From Chara braunii (lineage: Eukaryota; Streptophyta; Charophyceae; Charales; Characeae): a DNA stretch of 57,525 bases. A program made the translations under genes and the position numbers. Below the pieces are notes generated by a model. That model made no database searches and was not told the origin of the DNA. It worked only from the letters and a program-made list of their open reading frames with translations. Location of the stretch: positions 356,791 to 414,315 of the forward strand of contig BFEA01000628.1 of the NCBI GenBank assembly GCA_003427395.1. Reading direction: 5' to 3'. Positions 1 to 10,900 of this stretch are shown in pieces. How positions within the stretch are numbered: the first letter of the stretch is position 1; each line of letters opens with the position of its first letter.

Positions 1-51
1 CGGGCCCCCGAACCCCCGCCAGGGCCTTGGGGCCGGGGCTCGACAACGCTG
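1..51. mobile_element. Right end of a hAT-like element with C/G-run words
   Basis: GC-rich start of the window made of CCCCCG/GGGGCC words. Read on the minus strand, its end at base 51 begins CAGCGTTGTCGAGC. This resembles the left end that begins at 2457 (CAGGGTTGTCACGC), so the two look like opposite termini of the same element type. The body lies outside the window. The terminus fits the hAT style (CAGGG...), which is an inference. Confidence 0.5.
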
Positions 52-1718
52 GGCGTGATCTCGTCTACAAGGTTGGTCAAAACATCATCAATATTTGGGA
101 GTTTCTCTTCGAAACAAAGCCGCAACATAGAGGGGAACGTACTTATGTGCTCAGAAGAAGAAAAGTGGAGACGCTTTTGAGGGGTTATCATAAAGCACCA
201 TCGGAGAGGGAAGTTGCATTTCTCGACCGCTTGGAGACAATGTACTTCGACCAACAAATCGGGGCGTTTACAATCGCAGGTTATGCGGCTTGTTTTGTGG
301 ATTGTGAGGACTTTGATGCCGACGACTCTGAAGAAGAGAGTGTTGATGACACTTTACAAGCGGCTTTGGCAGATGAGAGGCAAAGAGCTTGTAGCCCGGC
401 TTCGCAGAGAATGGGTGTTCCAGGCACATCGTCCGGTTCTGGAGGAGCTTTGAGCATGGCGGTTTCGACGGATCAGTTAATGACTCGGCCGCTGACTTCT
501 TCTATTGCTACACCGACTCAGATGGCGGGCAATACGATGACGGTGCCATCCGGAAGCAGTCTGGATCCGAAGCTTCAAGCAATGCTTTTCCNAGAGTTGT
601 TGGCAACTCTGTTACCATTTGCACACAGCCCAAGTACTGTTATGGAATTGCTATGCTCTCGAACTCCACAACAACCTCCATCTGATGAGCCTTTGGAGTA
701 CGAGATTGGAGACATAATCCCTGCGGACATTGGACTGCTTTCGGGGCCTATAGTATGTCGAGAAGATTATACGGTGACGGATAATGCCACATGGGGTCAT
801 CACATTATATGGCACCCCCAACACTTTGAACCTGCATTGGCGAGAGGGATGTGGGTTATGACTATAAAAAAAGAAGGGGAGTGGTAGTTTTGCCTCCACA
901 GACGTATGTCAGAATCGAACTTTCTCAAACACGCCAAGAATCAGATTGCCAAGCGACTCATGCGACTTAATCCGGAGGTTTCTCAATCAAGACTAGATGT
1001 AAGAAGCGAAGAAATTTTCCAAGAGTTCAAAACATCGCAGTGGCTTGAGTATCTGGAAGAGTTCTATGATAGACAAACCAGCCCGGCTTATGGATATAAT
1101 TNGCATGTCGGAGAAGATCTTGANCACAAAGAAGGGGAGAGGAAAAAAACAAGNGGCGGTGGTGCGCATGGCAAGGGATCTGGATCGAGCGGAGGTGCGC
1201 ATGGCAAAGGATTCGGATCGGGGAGCGGTGCAAGTGACAAGGCTCCGAGACCAAGNGACGGTGCAAGCNACAAGGACGCAAGTCGTGAGGAACTGCAAAA
1301 AAATGAAAGGTCTCAAGGGCGTCAAGCAACAGAAGGCAAGGGATCAGGATTAAGCGGCAGTGGGCATGGAAAGGGATCGGGATTGAGCACCGGTGCAAGT
1401 GCCGAGGGTCCNGCAACAACCGTCGGTGCAATCGGCAAGGGCATAAGTCCTCGTGAACTGCGAAAACCCGAAATGTCTCAGGGGCCTCAAGAAACAGAGC
1501 GCAAGGGATCAGGATCGAGCGGCGGTGCGCATGGCAAGGCTACAGGACCAAGCGGTGGTGGTTCAACTGTCGCGGTGCTTCACCTATCAAAGAGTCACAT
1601 GGTCGTGTCGAACACGACACTCGTCCTGTATTCGAGCGCTCGCGGCTTGACCAAGCAAAGAAACTCACGACCGAGTCGAACACGACAGGGGTCCACTATT
1701 GGAGCGCTCCTAGCTTGA
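27..1718 (+). pseudogene. Gly/Ser-rich ORF, copy 1, broken by a stop
   Basis: One reading frame runs from about base 27 and continues past a TAG at 885-887 to 1718, so the two open pieces (27-887 and 906-1718) are one former ORF. The N-terminal part is acidic (DDSEEESVDD). The middle has a conserved-looking block ending in WHPQHFEPALARGM. The C-terminal part is a low-complexity domain of repeated G-(A/G)-HGKGSG units with basic spacers. No family is recognised. The second copy (from 2552) lacks this stop but has a different one 33 bases earlier in the homologous sequence, so each copy is broken independently or each carries an assembly error. The first residues lie in the element end at 1-51 and are probably not native. 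Confidence 0.5.
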
Positions 1719-2456
1719 CCGAGCGGAGAAAATCGTGGTTGAGTCCAACCCGACATAGCAATGGGGATCGATTGTCGGTGCGAGTGCCAAAACTTTGAGA
1801 CGAAAAGGCGGTGTGAGTTGCAAGGGCGTGAGTACAGCTGACCAAGTTTGGGCGACTACGATGCTAATGGGCGACAGTGTCGCTATGGAAGTAGATATTA
1901 CTAGTACACTCACGAAATTACAGATGCCGTCATCGACGATGCCAACCGAAGTAAGCGGCACTTTTCAGAACACTTTTAAGGGCGTAAAGGAGGAAGAAAC
2001 TCTCCATGTACAAGACATCGAAGAGGATGAAGGACATACAGTACTAAGTACAACGAACCAAGGTGTACTTGTACAACCTCAACAAACGCTTGAACAACCT
2101 CAAACATCACAGTCTGCTAACCTCGTGATAGCTATCGAGGAATCTCCTATTACGCCATTGCATATGGAAGGTGTGACAGAAGGTCGTGTTGAAGAAAAAC
2201 TGAGAGTTAGCCATTGAGGTGAGCACTTTCTTATCTTAGGAGAAATATCTAATACTATATGCGGATTAGTGGGTACATCACATGCACTCATCTCCCTTTG
2301 TGCAATGGTTTCGATCCCTCAGATGTATAGTTTCTTTACCTATCTTTGAAACTGTGTGTTTACTGAAGAGAAATGCTGCAATATCATGTGTTTTGGTAGA
2401 AGTGCAATTGCCATATATAATTTATTTTGTATTGGTATTCATGAGTCAGTTTCAAC
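432..2456. repeat. Tandem duplication, unit 1
   Basis: 432-2456 matches 2552-4676 nearly base for base. The offset is 2120 at the start and 2220 after the 100-bp indel. Ambiguous bases fall at homologous places (592/2712 and 1412/3532), whereas other Ns in unit 1 (1102, 1124, 1154) are resolved in unit 2. This is either a recent tandem duplication or two haplotypes placed end to end by the assembler across the single N at 2551. Confidence 0.85.
1795..2217 (+). pseudogene. 3' part of the Gly/Ser-rich gene, copy 1
   Basis: An open frame of 140 codons downstream of a disrupted stretch. It has an acidic, Gln/Thr-rich composition (KEEETLHVQDIEEDEGHT) and a near-identical counterpart at 4033-4569 in copy 2. 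It may be a separate exon or the frameshifted end of the preceding ORF. Copy 1 lacks 100 bp that are present in copy 2 (about 3793-3892). The missing block is bounded by a 16-base near-direct repeat, gagtcgaaC(C/A)cgacag, which suggests slippage or recombination. Confidence 0.45.
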
Positions 2457-2550
2457 CAGGGTTGTCACGCGGGGATTCCCGGGGCCCAAGTCGGGGTACG
2501 GGTTTCACCCCCGGACCCCCGCCGCGGGGTTACCCGACCCCCGCCCCCGC
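2457..2550. mobile_element. Left end of a hAT-like element with CGGGG words
   Basis: Starts CAGGGTTGTCACGC directly after GTTTCAAC (2449-2456) and continues as GC-rich words (CGGGG, CCCGGGG, CCCCCG) up to a single N at 2551. Unit 2 of the duplication has no element at the homologous point, which marks this as an insertion. The rest of the element is missing, either deleted or collapsed in assembly. Confidence 0.6.
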
Positions 2551-2551
2551 N

Positions 2552-3811
2552 TCCGGTTCTGGAGGAGCTTTGAGCATGGCGGTTTCGACGGATCAGTTAA
2601 TGACTCGGCCGCTGACTTCTTCTATTGCTACACCGACTCAGATGGCGGGCAATACGATGACGGTGCCATCCGGAAGCAGTCTGGATCCGAAGCTTCAAGC
2701 AATGCTTTTCCNAGAGTTGTTGGCAACTCTGTTACCATTTGCACACAGCCCAAGTACTGTTATGGAATTGCTATGCTCTCGAACTCCACAACAACCTCCA
2801 TCTGATGAGCCTTTGGAGTACGAGATTGGAGACATAATCCCTGCGGACATTGGACTGCTTTCGGGGCCTATAGTATGTCGAGAAGATTATACGGTGACGG
2901 ATAATGCCACATGGGGTCATCACATTATATGGCACCCCCAACACTTTGAACCTGCATTGGCGAGAGGGATGTAGGTTATGGCTATAAAAGAAGAAGGGGA
3001 GTGGCAGTTTTGCCTCTACAGACGTATGTCAGAATCGAACTTTCTCAAACACGCCAAGAATCAGATTGCCAAGCGACTCATGCGACTTAATCCGGAGGTT
3101 TCTCAATCAAGACTAGATGTAAGAAGCGAAGAAATTTTCCAAGAGTTCAAAACATCGCAGTGGCTTGAGTATCTGGAAGAGTTCTATGATAGACAAACCA
3201 GCCCGGCTTATGGATATAATTTGCATGTCGGAGAAGATCTTGAACACAAAGAAGGGGAGAGGAAAAAAACAAGCGGCGGTGGTGCGCATGGCAAGGGATC
3301 TGGATCGAGCGGAGGTGCGCATGGCAAAGGATTCGGATCGGGGAGCGGTGCAAGTGACAAGGCTCCGAGACCAAGCGACGGTGCAAGCAACAAGGACGCA
3401 AGTCGTGAGGAACTGCAAAAAAATGAAAGGTCTCAAGGGCGTCAAGCAACAGAAGGCAAGGGATCAGGATTAAGCGGCAGTGGGCATGGAAAGGGATCGG
3501 GATTGAGCACCGGTGCAAGTGCCGAGGGTCCNGCAACAACCGTCGGTGCAATCGGCAAGGGCATAAGTCCTCGTGAACTGCGAAAACCCGAAATGTCTCA
3601 GGGGCCTCAAGAAACAGAGCGCAAGGGATCAGGATCGAGCGGCGGTGCGCATGGCAAAGCTACAGGACCAAGCGGTGGTGGTTCAACTGTCGCGGTGCTT
3701 CACCTGTCAAAGGGTCACACGGTCGTGTCGAACACGAGACTCGACCAGTATTCGAGCGTTCGCGGCTTGACCAAGCGAAGAAACTCACGGCCGAGTCGAA
3801 CCCGACAGTGA
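2552..3811 (+). pseudogene. Gly/Ser-rich ORF, copy 2, broken by a stop
   Basis: Second copy of the ORF at 27-1718. An in-frame TAG at 2972-2974 separates a first piece ending ARGM from a second piece beginning MAIKEEGEWQF at 2978. The stop found in copy 1 reads Gln here. The C-terminal region carries the same GAHGKGSG-type repeats and ends at 3809-3811. The 5' part present in copy 1 (acidic N-terminus) is missing, because this unit starts in mid-gene right after an N. No function assigned. Confidence 0.5.
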
Positions 3812-4032
3812 GATCGGGATCAATCGTCGGTAAAAGTGGCAAGGCTTCGGGATCAATCGACGTTGTTTCACCTGTCGAAGGGTCACACGGTCGAGTCGAA
3901 CACGACAGGGGTCCACTATTGGAGCAGTCCCAGCTTGACCGAGCGGAGAAACTTGTGGTTGAGTCCAACCCGACATAGCAATGGGGATCGATTGCCGGTG
4001 CGAGTGTCAAAACTTCGGGACGAAAAGGCGGT

Positions 4033-4569
4033 GTGAGTTGCAAGGGCGTGAGTACAACTGACCAAGTTTGGTCGACTACGATGCTAGTGGGCGACAGTGT
4101 TGCTATGGAAGTAAATATTACTGGTACACTCACGGAATTACAGATGCCGTCATCGACGATGCCAGCCGAAGTAAGCGGCACTTTTCAGGACACTTTTAAG
4201 GGCGTAAAGGAGGAAGAAACTCTCCATGTACAAGACATCGAAGAGGATGAAGGACATACAGTACTAAGTACAACGAACCAAGGTGTACTTGTACAACCTC
4301 AACAAACGCTTGAACAACCTCAAACATCACAGTCTGCTAACCTCGTGATAGCTATCGAGGAATCTCCTATTACGCCATTGCATATGGAAGGTGTGACAGA
4401 AGGTCGTGTTGAAGAAAAACTGAGAGTTAGCCATCGAGGTGAGCACTTTCTTATCTTAGGAGGAAAATTTAATACTATATGCGGATTAGTGGGTACATCA
4501 CATGCACTCATCTCCCTTTGTGCAATGGTGTCGATCCCTCAGATGTATAGTTTATTTACCTATCTTTGA
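4033..4569 (+). CDS. 3' ORF of the Gly/Ser-rich gene, copy 2
   Basis: 178-codon open frame, Glu/Gln/Thr-rich in its first two thirds and hydrophobic at the end (SLCAMVSIPQMYSLFTYL). It corresponds to 1795-2217 in copy 1 but reads further, because copy 1 has TGA where this copy has CGA near 4435. It overlaps the small ORF 3836-4036 and is probably not an independent gene. No domain recognised. Confidence 0.3.
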   Translation: MSCKGVSTTDQVWSTTMLVGDSVAMEVNITGTLTELQMPSSTMPAEVSGTFQDTFKGVKEEETLHVQDIEEDEGHTVLSTTNQGVLVQPQQTLEQPQTSQSANLVIAIEESPITPLHMEGVTEGRVEEKLRVSHRGEHFLILGGKFNTICGLVGTSHALISLCAMVSIPQMYSLFTYL

Positions 4570-4668
4570 AACTGTGTGTTTACTGAAGAGAAATGTTGCA
4601 ATATCATATGTTTTGGTAGAAGTGCAATTGCCATATATAATTTATTTTGTATTGGTATTCATGAGTCA

Positions 4669-4683
4669 GTTTCAAGTTTCAAC
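4669..4683. other. Possible transposon excision footprint
   Basis: GTTTCAA followed directly by GTTTCAAC. In copy 1 the same place reads GTTTCAAC and is then interrupted by the element end at 2457. Two adjacent copies of the target site with one base lost at the junction is the usual scar of hAT-type excision. A simple 7-bp duplication would look the same. Confidence 0.45.
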
Positions 4684-5107
4684 AACGGAAAGTCGAACTT
4701 GGAACTCATTATGTTTTATTTTGTCAATCATGCGGGGCGACGAAAAGAACTGTGGAAAACGACAGATGTACACTCGCAAAGGAAGAGAGAGAAGAATATC
4801 ATTTGTCATGGCTTGCAAGCTTTATCAACTTTGTCGTTGTTGCCCAAAAATTAGAGAAGAAGTCGTACACCCATGACATTTCCATCTGTGAAGTCAGCTG
4901 CCCTAAGGATGTTTAAAGTTGTTGGAATAAGCCTCACAGAAGGGAAGAAATTGCATCGCGCAGGTTGCAGTTTACGTGTTATGGATAGCAGCACTGATGA
5001 CGAAACAGATAGACAATCAACGACATGAGCTCATGTCTATGTAGTCTATCACTTGATGAAAAATCCTTTTTTGTGTGAAGTCTTAGTCGCTCTATTGTTG
5101 TTTATAT

Positions 5108-5929
5108 GTGTGTTTGTATGCAGTACATGACCCTTCGTTTCAGATTTTTTTAGCAACAGTACCCCTTACTGTAGAAGAAAAGAAGTATCTTGAAATGATT
5201 ACTGGCAACACTGAAGACAATGAAGAATACGGCATTGTCGATTACAAGGGGGGGTGGAAGGTGGAAAAGAAAGACATCATGGTCGCCGGTAAGGATGGGG
5301 AATGGTTAAATGATGAAGTCGTCAATTTGTACCTGCTGGCCGTTCAGATCACCAATGACTACATCAAGAAGGAGGATTCGACATGTGCAGAAGTAACAAG
5401 AGATGAAAGTTCTTATAACATTCCATCTGTGCATATTCTAAATTTATTTTTCTTTCCCAGATTGTCAAAGACTCAGTTCACTGAAATCGCATACTCCGAA
5501 TGGACGAGATGGGTGAAGGACATAAATCTTTTCGATTTTGATTTGGTAATTATCCCTCTCCATTTCGGAAATCATTGGGTCTTAGCTTATGTCAGTATAG
5601 ATCGCTTTGAGTGTAAATTCCACCTCGTAGACTCTCTCCATCGTGTTGACTACGGTCCAACCCTTGAACTTTTGACAGGTTTTTTCAGAGCGGAGTTTCA
5701 TCAATATAATCTTCGGGAAAAATATCATGTGGAGGAGCCTACATCCTACTTTGATACATCAGTAGATGGGATTTCTGCTCAAGAAGATCCTTGTAGTTAT
5801 GGTGTTTTTATGTTAGGTTTTGCATGTTTGTTGGCAAAAGGTCACTTCCCTCCGTTTGGTTTCTCACAAGATAGTATTCCTGATATGAGACTTAGAATAG
5901 GATTTGACATTTTGTCCATGGTTAGATAG
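5108..5929 (+). CDS. C48 (Ulp1-like) cysteine protease domain protein
   Basis: 273 codons in one frame, the longest clean non-retroelement ORF. Family hallmarks of Ulp1/SENP peptidases are visible: WLND at residues 66-69 (substrate channel), a hydrophobic strand then NHW with His156, FHLVDSL with Asp175, and QEDPCSYGVF with Gln225 and Cys229. That gives the His-Asp-Cys triad plus the oxyanion Gln. Known members remove SUMO or related modifiers, and plant genomes carry many transposon-associated Ulp1 domains. Codons before about residue 15 are doubtful: the stretch ending ttcag near 5143 looks like a 3' splice site, so the true gene may have upstream exons, perhaps the Gly/Ser-rich ORF. The ORF ends at TAG 5927-5929. 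Host gene or transposon cargo cannot be decided here. Confidence 0.7.
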   Translation: MCLYAVHDPSFQIFLATVPLTVEEKKYLEMITGNTEDNEEYGIVDYKGGWKVEKKDIMVAGKDGEWLNDEVVNLYLLAVQITNDYIKKEDSTCAEVTRDESSYNIPSVHILNLFFFPRLSKTQFTEIAYSEWTRWVKDINLFDFDLVIIPLHFGNHWVLAYVSIDRFECKFHLVDSLHRVDYGPTLELLTGFFRAEFHQYNLREKYHVEEPTSYFDTSVDGISAQEDPCSYGVFMLGFACLLAKGHFPPFGFSQDSIPDMRLRIGFDILSMVR

Positions 5930-5969
5930 GAAAGTCAATGAGAATTTCAGGTTCTAGGTTTGGAAAAAT

Positions 5970-6200
5970 GAGGTTGACATGTTTACTAAGTGTGAACATT
6001 CCCGGTGAAAATGTGTATTGTAGGCAATTTTGAAAATATGTTGTATAATGACATTTCCTACAAGTTCTCATCAGTTATTGATGAGGTTTTACTAAGTGAC
6101 ATGTTTACAGAGTGGATTGACATTCCCAGAGTGAGAGTGGATTGACATTCCCTGAATGACATGTTTACAGCTTGTACGTGTGAACATTCGAGATGAAAAT
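5970..6200. repeat. Iterated GACATGTTTAC / GACATTCCC motifs
   Basis: GACATGTTTAC occurs near 5977, 6098 and 6158, mixed with GTGAACATTC and ATTGACATTCCC. AT-rich DNA. It resembles the word-iteration seen in the short DNA elements and may be the remains of another terminus, but no matching second end was found. Confidence 0.4.
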
Positions 6201-6329
6201 TTGCATTCTATTTCTTTCAACAACTTTCTTGTATAACCATTGTTTTCTCGTTGTTTGCTTATTTTTCGATTAGTTCTCTGTGTGATTTTACAATTAAAAT
6301 AAAAAGTGAACATGAAAATAATTTCACTT

Positions 6330-6561
6330 TTAACGAAAACACTGTTTCAGCCAAATGTTGTTCTCTTTGTACTGTGGCATTATACATATTATTTTTTTGG
6401 ATCTTTTTAATGATTTTTTTTTTTTTTTTTTTTTTTGCTTTTTCGTACGGGGGCGTACAAGACGTACAGGTTCCCATACAGGTCCCCGTACAGATCCCGT
6501 ACAGATATTACCTGTACATTTCGTACGGAAAGACCCCGTACGTGTACTCNACTCAACGTAG
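6330..6561 (+). mobile_element. GTACGG-word element, 5'-incomplete copy
   Basis: The core (CAGCCAAATGTTGTT...TGTGGCATTATACATA) leads into a run of T and then the GTACGG array, ending CAACGTAG at 6561. It matches the right half of the complete copy at 21913-22290 in the same orientation. The left GTACG array and left terminus are absent, so no target duplication can be checked. Confidence 0.75.
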
Positions 6562-6579
6562 TTCCCATCCAAATAACAC

Positions 6580-7690
6580 AATACATAATCAAAATGGGTT
6601 ACATTATGGTACTGAAAATGAAAGACCCGGGACCTATAATCAAGGAGCGATGGTCCAAATTGTTACGACAAGTAATGGAGCCAATCCCCGAAATTCCCTG
6701 GCGAAAATACGAGTTTATCCGACCAGTCAAAATTTGAAGCCTTCAATGGCTGATTACCTATAATGCCCTCCCAGTGAACGTTTGGCTACACATCCAAAGG
6801 AATAACAGTGACGTGAACTACTTAGAACGATGTCGGGTATGCTCGGGCAACGAACGAGAGGATCTCACACATTGCCTGATAACATGCAAATTTGCTACGA
6901 CATATGGGCAAGAACCTTTGCACTTGGGGACCACTTATTTCCTTCCTCCCTACCTGAAGTTCACCACTCGATTCAACTTCTCCCATGGACGAACATCCCA
7001 CCCCAATTCCATAAGCTCGAACGCATATGGTTCAGAATCATCAACAAAGTGACTCTCTCGGTTATTTGGAAGGAAAGGTGCAACAGAACCATTGACAAGT
7101 CCAGTAAACAAGTGGAGCAGGTCAAGGCAGCAAAGAGACTACTTATGGAAACAGTTATTCGATGTTCATGGAAGAAGGTCAAACTCCACATTCAGCAGAA
7201 CCCGGAGAAGCAACAGGAACTGATCTCCAAGTTCAAGACGGTATGGTTAGTCAACGAGAAGATAGATGACATTCATGCTCTGCATATCAGATGGAAGGAG
7301 TGACATGACTCAGAGACTTCCCAAAGAACAAGAGTGTCTCTACAGGCTGGGCAATAGGACTACAGGGATATACGACTCTCCAATGACAACTCACTGTTCT
7401 AAGTTCCCTGTTGTTCTTGTAATAATAGCATACCTGGCACGCCCCGATAGAGAAGCCTGAGAGGAGTTTCAAGGACAAGCAAGTTGACAGTCAGTCCTCC
7501 AGATCTGTGGAGCAATCAATGCTGATCAGGGTCCCTTCGGCCAGACGGAAGGGAGCCTGTGTGGGTATATGAATGTAATCTTGTTCATATGACTTGCTAG
7601 GGGAATAGGAACCGGATTGATGCTCCCCAGAATGGATATGGAGCCAAACCCATAAGGATTTAAAAAATAAAAATAAAAAAAAATAAAAAA
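6580..7690 (+). mobile_element. LINE 3' fragment with zf-RVT domain
   Basis: Decayed 3' end of a non-LTR retrotransposon. After a frame change near 6740 the peptide LPVNVWLHIQRN leads to CRVCSGNEREDLTHCLITC, the Cys/His pattern of the zf-RVT domain that follows plant LINE reverse transcriptases. A conserved tail (LSVIWKERCNR...) ends at TGA 7301-7303. The 3' UTR includes a hairpin at 7532-7554 (TCCCTTC/GAAGGGA) and finishes in an A-rich tail at about 7661-7690, as expected for a 5'-truncated LINE insertion. Confidence 0.7.
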
Positions 7691-7872
7691 AACTTGTGTT
7701 TTTTTATTTCAAATTCAGTAAAGTTTTTGGATAAAAATCATATAACCACTCGGCAAAAGTTGCTCAGTTTATTTTTCTGCATAACATATATTTTTCTTCA
7801 GAATTGTTTGAAACTTTTTGTTTCTTTTCCATGGCCTCGGCTGCGCATGGCCGCCTCCGACGGGGATTCATA
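7691..7872 (+). mobile_element. Right half of an AT-core DNA element (GGCC words)
   Basis: The core CAAATTCAGTAAAG...CTCGGCAAAAGTTGCTCAG...GCATAACATATA is shared with the elements at 15557, 20220 and 20620. The end is built from GGCC/CCGAC words and finishes GGATTCATAG at 7872. Its reverse complement starts CTATGAATCC, close to the terminus CTATGAAACC of the element at 46997. The left half is missing next to the LINE poly(A). Confidence 0.55.
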
Positions 7873-7934
7873 GGTTCACTGCCCTTGCGGTGGCCACTTG
7901 CTTAAACCTTTACTATAAAAGTGAGGTTGCTACC

Positions 7935-9321
7935 CTAAATACTATCCTCGCTGTCAAACTTTGTGCCCTCGACAAGATCCGTCACATCATCGATCTCATT
8001 TTGATTCCCATTGGAATCAACAATCATCAATCGACTACCCTTATTTTTCCACTCTTTTGGACTCTTCTTNTTCCTTCCCTCTGTAGANGGTGATTGCGCA
8101 CCTCCTAANGTAACCTCCAAATATGAGGCATTTTTGCTGAAGGTCTCAAATGTGTGATTAACTCTAGCCGAGCCTCGGTGGCTAGCAAGTTCTTGATGTT
8201 TGTGGGAAGACACCTCAAGAATATGGTCAACAAGACCTGTGGATTATATTGTACGACAGGGACAATAATCAAACGCTCTACAATAGAGGTGAGTTCGCGC
8301 ACGGAGTTGTACTTTTTAACATCAAGTTTCAGCAACCCGTTAGTGACAATTTGTGCCTACAGTGGATTTTGTCATCGCGCTTCCACCGAGTCCATAAAGC
8401 TCTCTTGGGTATGGGTTTTTGCCCAGTCACCCATGTTCCTACTGAATCCCTATGAAACCACTAATCCATTTAGCCAATGAGTTGTTGAACTCTCTAAATA
8501 GGATGCAGCAATTATCACTTCCTTCTCTACCAGCGTCCTCTCCACCCTGACCCACACTGGAACCATTTTCAACAATGTGTTGAGAGTCTCCTCGTTCTTA
8601 ACACCTGAGAAGGTGGAGGGTGGTTTCTATGGGGGGGGTTGGGTTACCATGGTTGCTGTTGTCCAACCGGTAAGACAGGCGATAACTGAGGTGCAGCACC
8701 AACCGCTGGACCAGAAGATGAAGAAGCAACAATCTGAGATAAGGCTGCTGTTGAAGTACCGCTTGGCAGTGGTCCGAACAGAGGTTGATATGGGTCTGTC
8801 ATCGTCGATAAAGACAACGACGATGACAAAGTTGTTGGCCTGAATCCTGGTCTGTGCATGGCGTTTATGATCTGGTCTAGGGTATCCTCGATCGCGTTTT
8901 GTTTGTTGTCTGTGTATGCATGCACGAACATCATGCTCTCCTTGACAATCTTTGTGTTGTTGTTAAGGGTCGAGTCATCTGAACCCTCTAATGCAGCTTT
9001 GTCTGCCTCTCTTCCCTCATGTCAGACACTTATGTCTCTAATTTCTTTCTCTCTATTGGTAGCATCTTTGAGTTCCTTCTATAGCCTTAAGCGGATACTT
9101 TCTACCTGTTGGAGCTTCATCTGCTCCCTAGTCAGTGGAGGTTGCGAGCTGGACTGCCCACCCGCCATCTGGCTAGAGATAGCTCTTGTCGTACTAGAGA
9201 TGGACTGCGAACTGGTCGAGTTGGGCGGCATGCCAAACAACAGACCAGACAAGGTTGCTGCAGATGTTGCTGCAGATGTTGCCACAGATGTTGCTGCAGA
9301 TGTTGCTTCAGAGGTAGCCAT
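7935..9321 (-). pseudogene. gag: Ty3/gypsy-type gag, decayed
   Basis: Read on the minus strand from MATSEATSAATSVATSA (9321), through a coiled stretch and PSTFSGVKNEETLN (about 8625), to MGDWAKTHTQESFMDS and KYNSVRELTSIVERLI (8335-8105), ending near 7935. This order (low-complexity N-terminus, then a capsid-like domain of the retrotransposon gag type) is typical of Ty3 gag, which forms the particle that packages element RNA. At least two stops and several frame changes break it. A repeated 12-15 base unit (GCAACATCTGCA type) encodes the Ala-Thr-Ser run at 9240-9310. No protease or RT follows downstream. Confidence 0.65.
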
Positions 9322-9399
9322 TGCTACTACCCTAGCCTATATTTCCGCTAACGTCCATCCGCTGCTGCTTCCCTGACAATCTCAAGATTACGAGCCCTT

Positions 9400-10900
9400 G
9401 CTTCGGCCCTTAACCTTCTTTCTTCTCCNGGCAGCAGGACTTAAAACACTACAGGTACCCTAAGCATATCACGCCTAGTCTGCCTTCTGTTGTTTGTCAT
9501 ACCTTCACCACCTTCTGAGCCACTCATCGACATCAACAACATTCACACAGACTCTGCACATAATCTAAATCTACTTTGATTANTTTTCATACAATAGTCG
9601 TACCTTCACACTACAGTTCTAGTGTAGGCTATCTGTGAGGTGTTATCGGTCTATCAACCAAGTAATCAAAATAAAAATAAACTATGTGAGCAGATGTATG
9701 CATAATGGGTATAGTTNTGCTTGCCAGTTAAGTCTGAATTGGAATTTTTCTCCCCTGTATCNAATGTGTGTGTAGCCATCATNGAGCAACAATGTCTAAG
9801 GTGTGCATTAGNGGTCCACCCCTGTGCCCAAGGTGTATGCTTATGACCAGAANTGCCCGTTATTTACCCTTGCNTGCAACGAGCCTTACGTCCGATTGAT
9901 TTGGCTGATCAAGAGGCAGTTTAAGGACAACCCCNNATGTCCACTGGAATTATTTAACGTCGCAGTCAGGACGGCGATCACAATCAGTGGANAGATCAGA
10001 CACCCGTCAAAAATATTTATAGACGGTCCNGTTTGCGTCTGCTTAGGACTTNTCAGTCCTCACACCCCTTCTATTAGCGCAACAAAAANCCTTAATGNAC
10101 AAAGCAGCATGACCTGCGTGTACTACTCCCATGGGTTGGCATAGTGATCGTGACCNGTGCTTCGACCANAGCCCTTTAGAGGCANCGCCCTCTCATGCTA
10201 GATGCGCCACCAAAAAGAATGTCGTCTCTNAAGGTAAAGCNCTNANNACTCCTTACACAAAAGAGAGGACACTCAAGGTTGGACTCACTTCCTCATGGTA
10301 AGAAGAAATTTAGGGGGTAGATAAGGTAAGGGAACACTGTACCTNGAGATAGCTGTCCCAAACCACATATNTCTCACCAATTGAGTCGATGTGNATTTCG
10401 ATGACNAGTCATNNCTTTGGTACCACCCACNATGCAATGTAGTGTCACCTCAGCCAAAATCCCACATCATCATGCTCCCATCCTCATACATACATCCGTT
10501 GTCACCACAACTCCTACATTGTCGTCGCTGCCTTCCAGCGGCCAACCCCTCGACCTGGGTCCTTCTCAACAAGCCAGTGCAAAAGTATCCTTACCTTTTA
10601 GAAGCGTCGTCGACGCACCAAGTAACAATGTCGCTAGCACCAGGTAAGTGGCAATCTCGAACGAGCTTTTATAAATTGATATGGTGATACCAAATTGCAA
10701 GGAATATGAGTGGGAACGATATACAGAAAACCAAGTTGCAAAATCGCACAGATATCCAAGTACTCGTGTACAAGCTGAGAGCACAAATGCACCGAGATTC
10801 CATCCAAATAAGAGTTTTACAATGAAGTCATGAGCCAATGTTCAAGGCCTGAGGCCACACCAACATAGTATCCAACATCGCACCTCTTTGTCTAGCGCCC
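9400..10900. other. No recognised feature; many ambiguous bases
   Basis: Low-quality sequence with more than 25 scattered Ns. Short ORFs here have no recognisable motif. The Ns suggest a consensus over divergent repeat copies. Confidence 0.5.
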
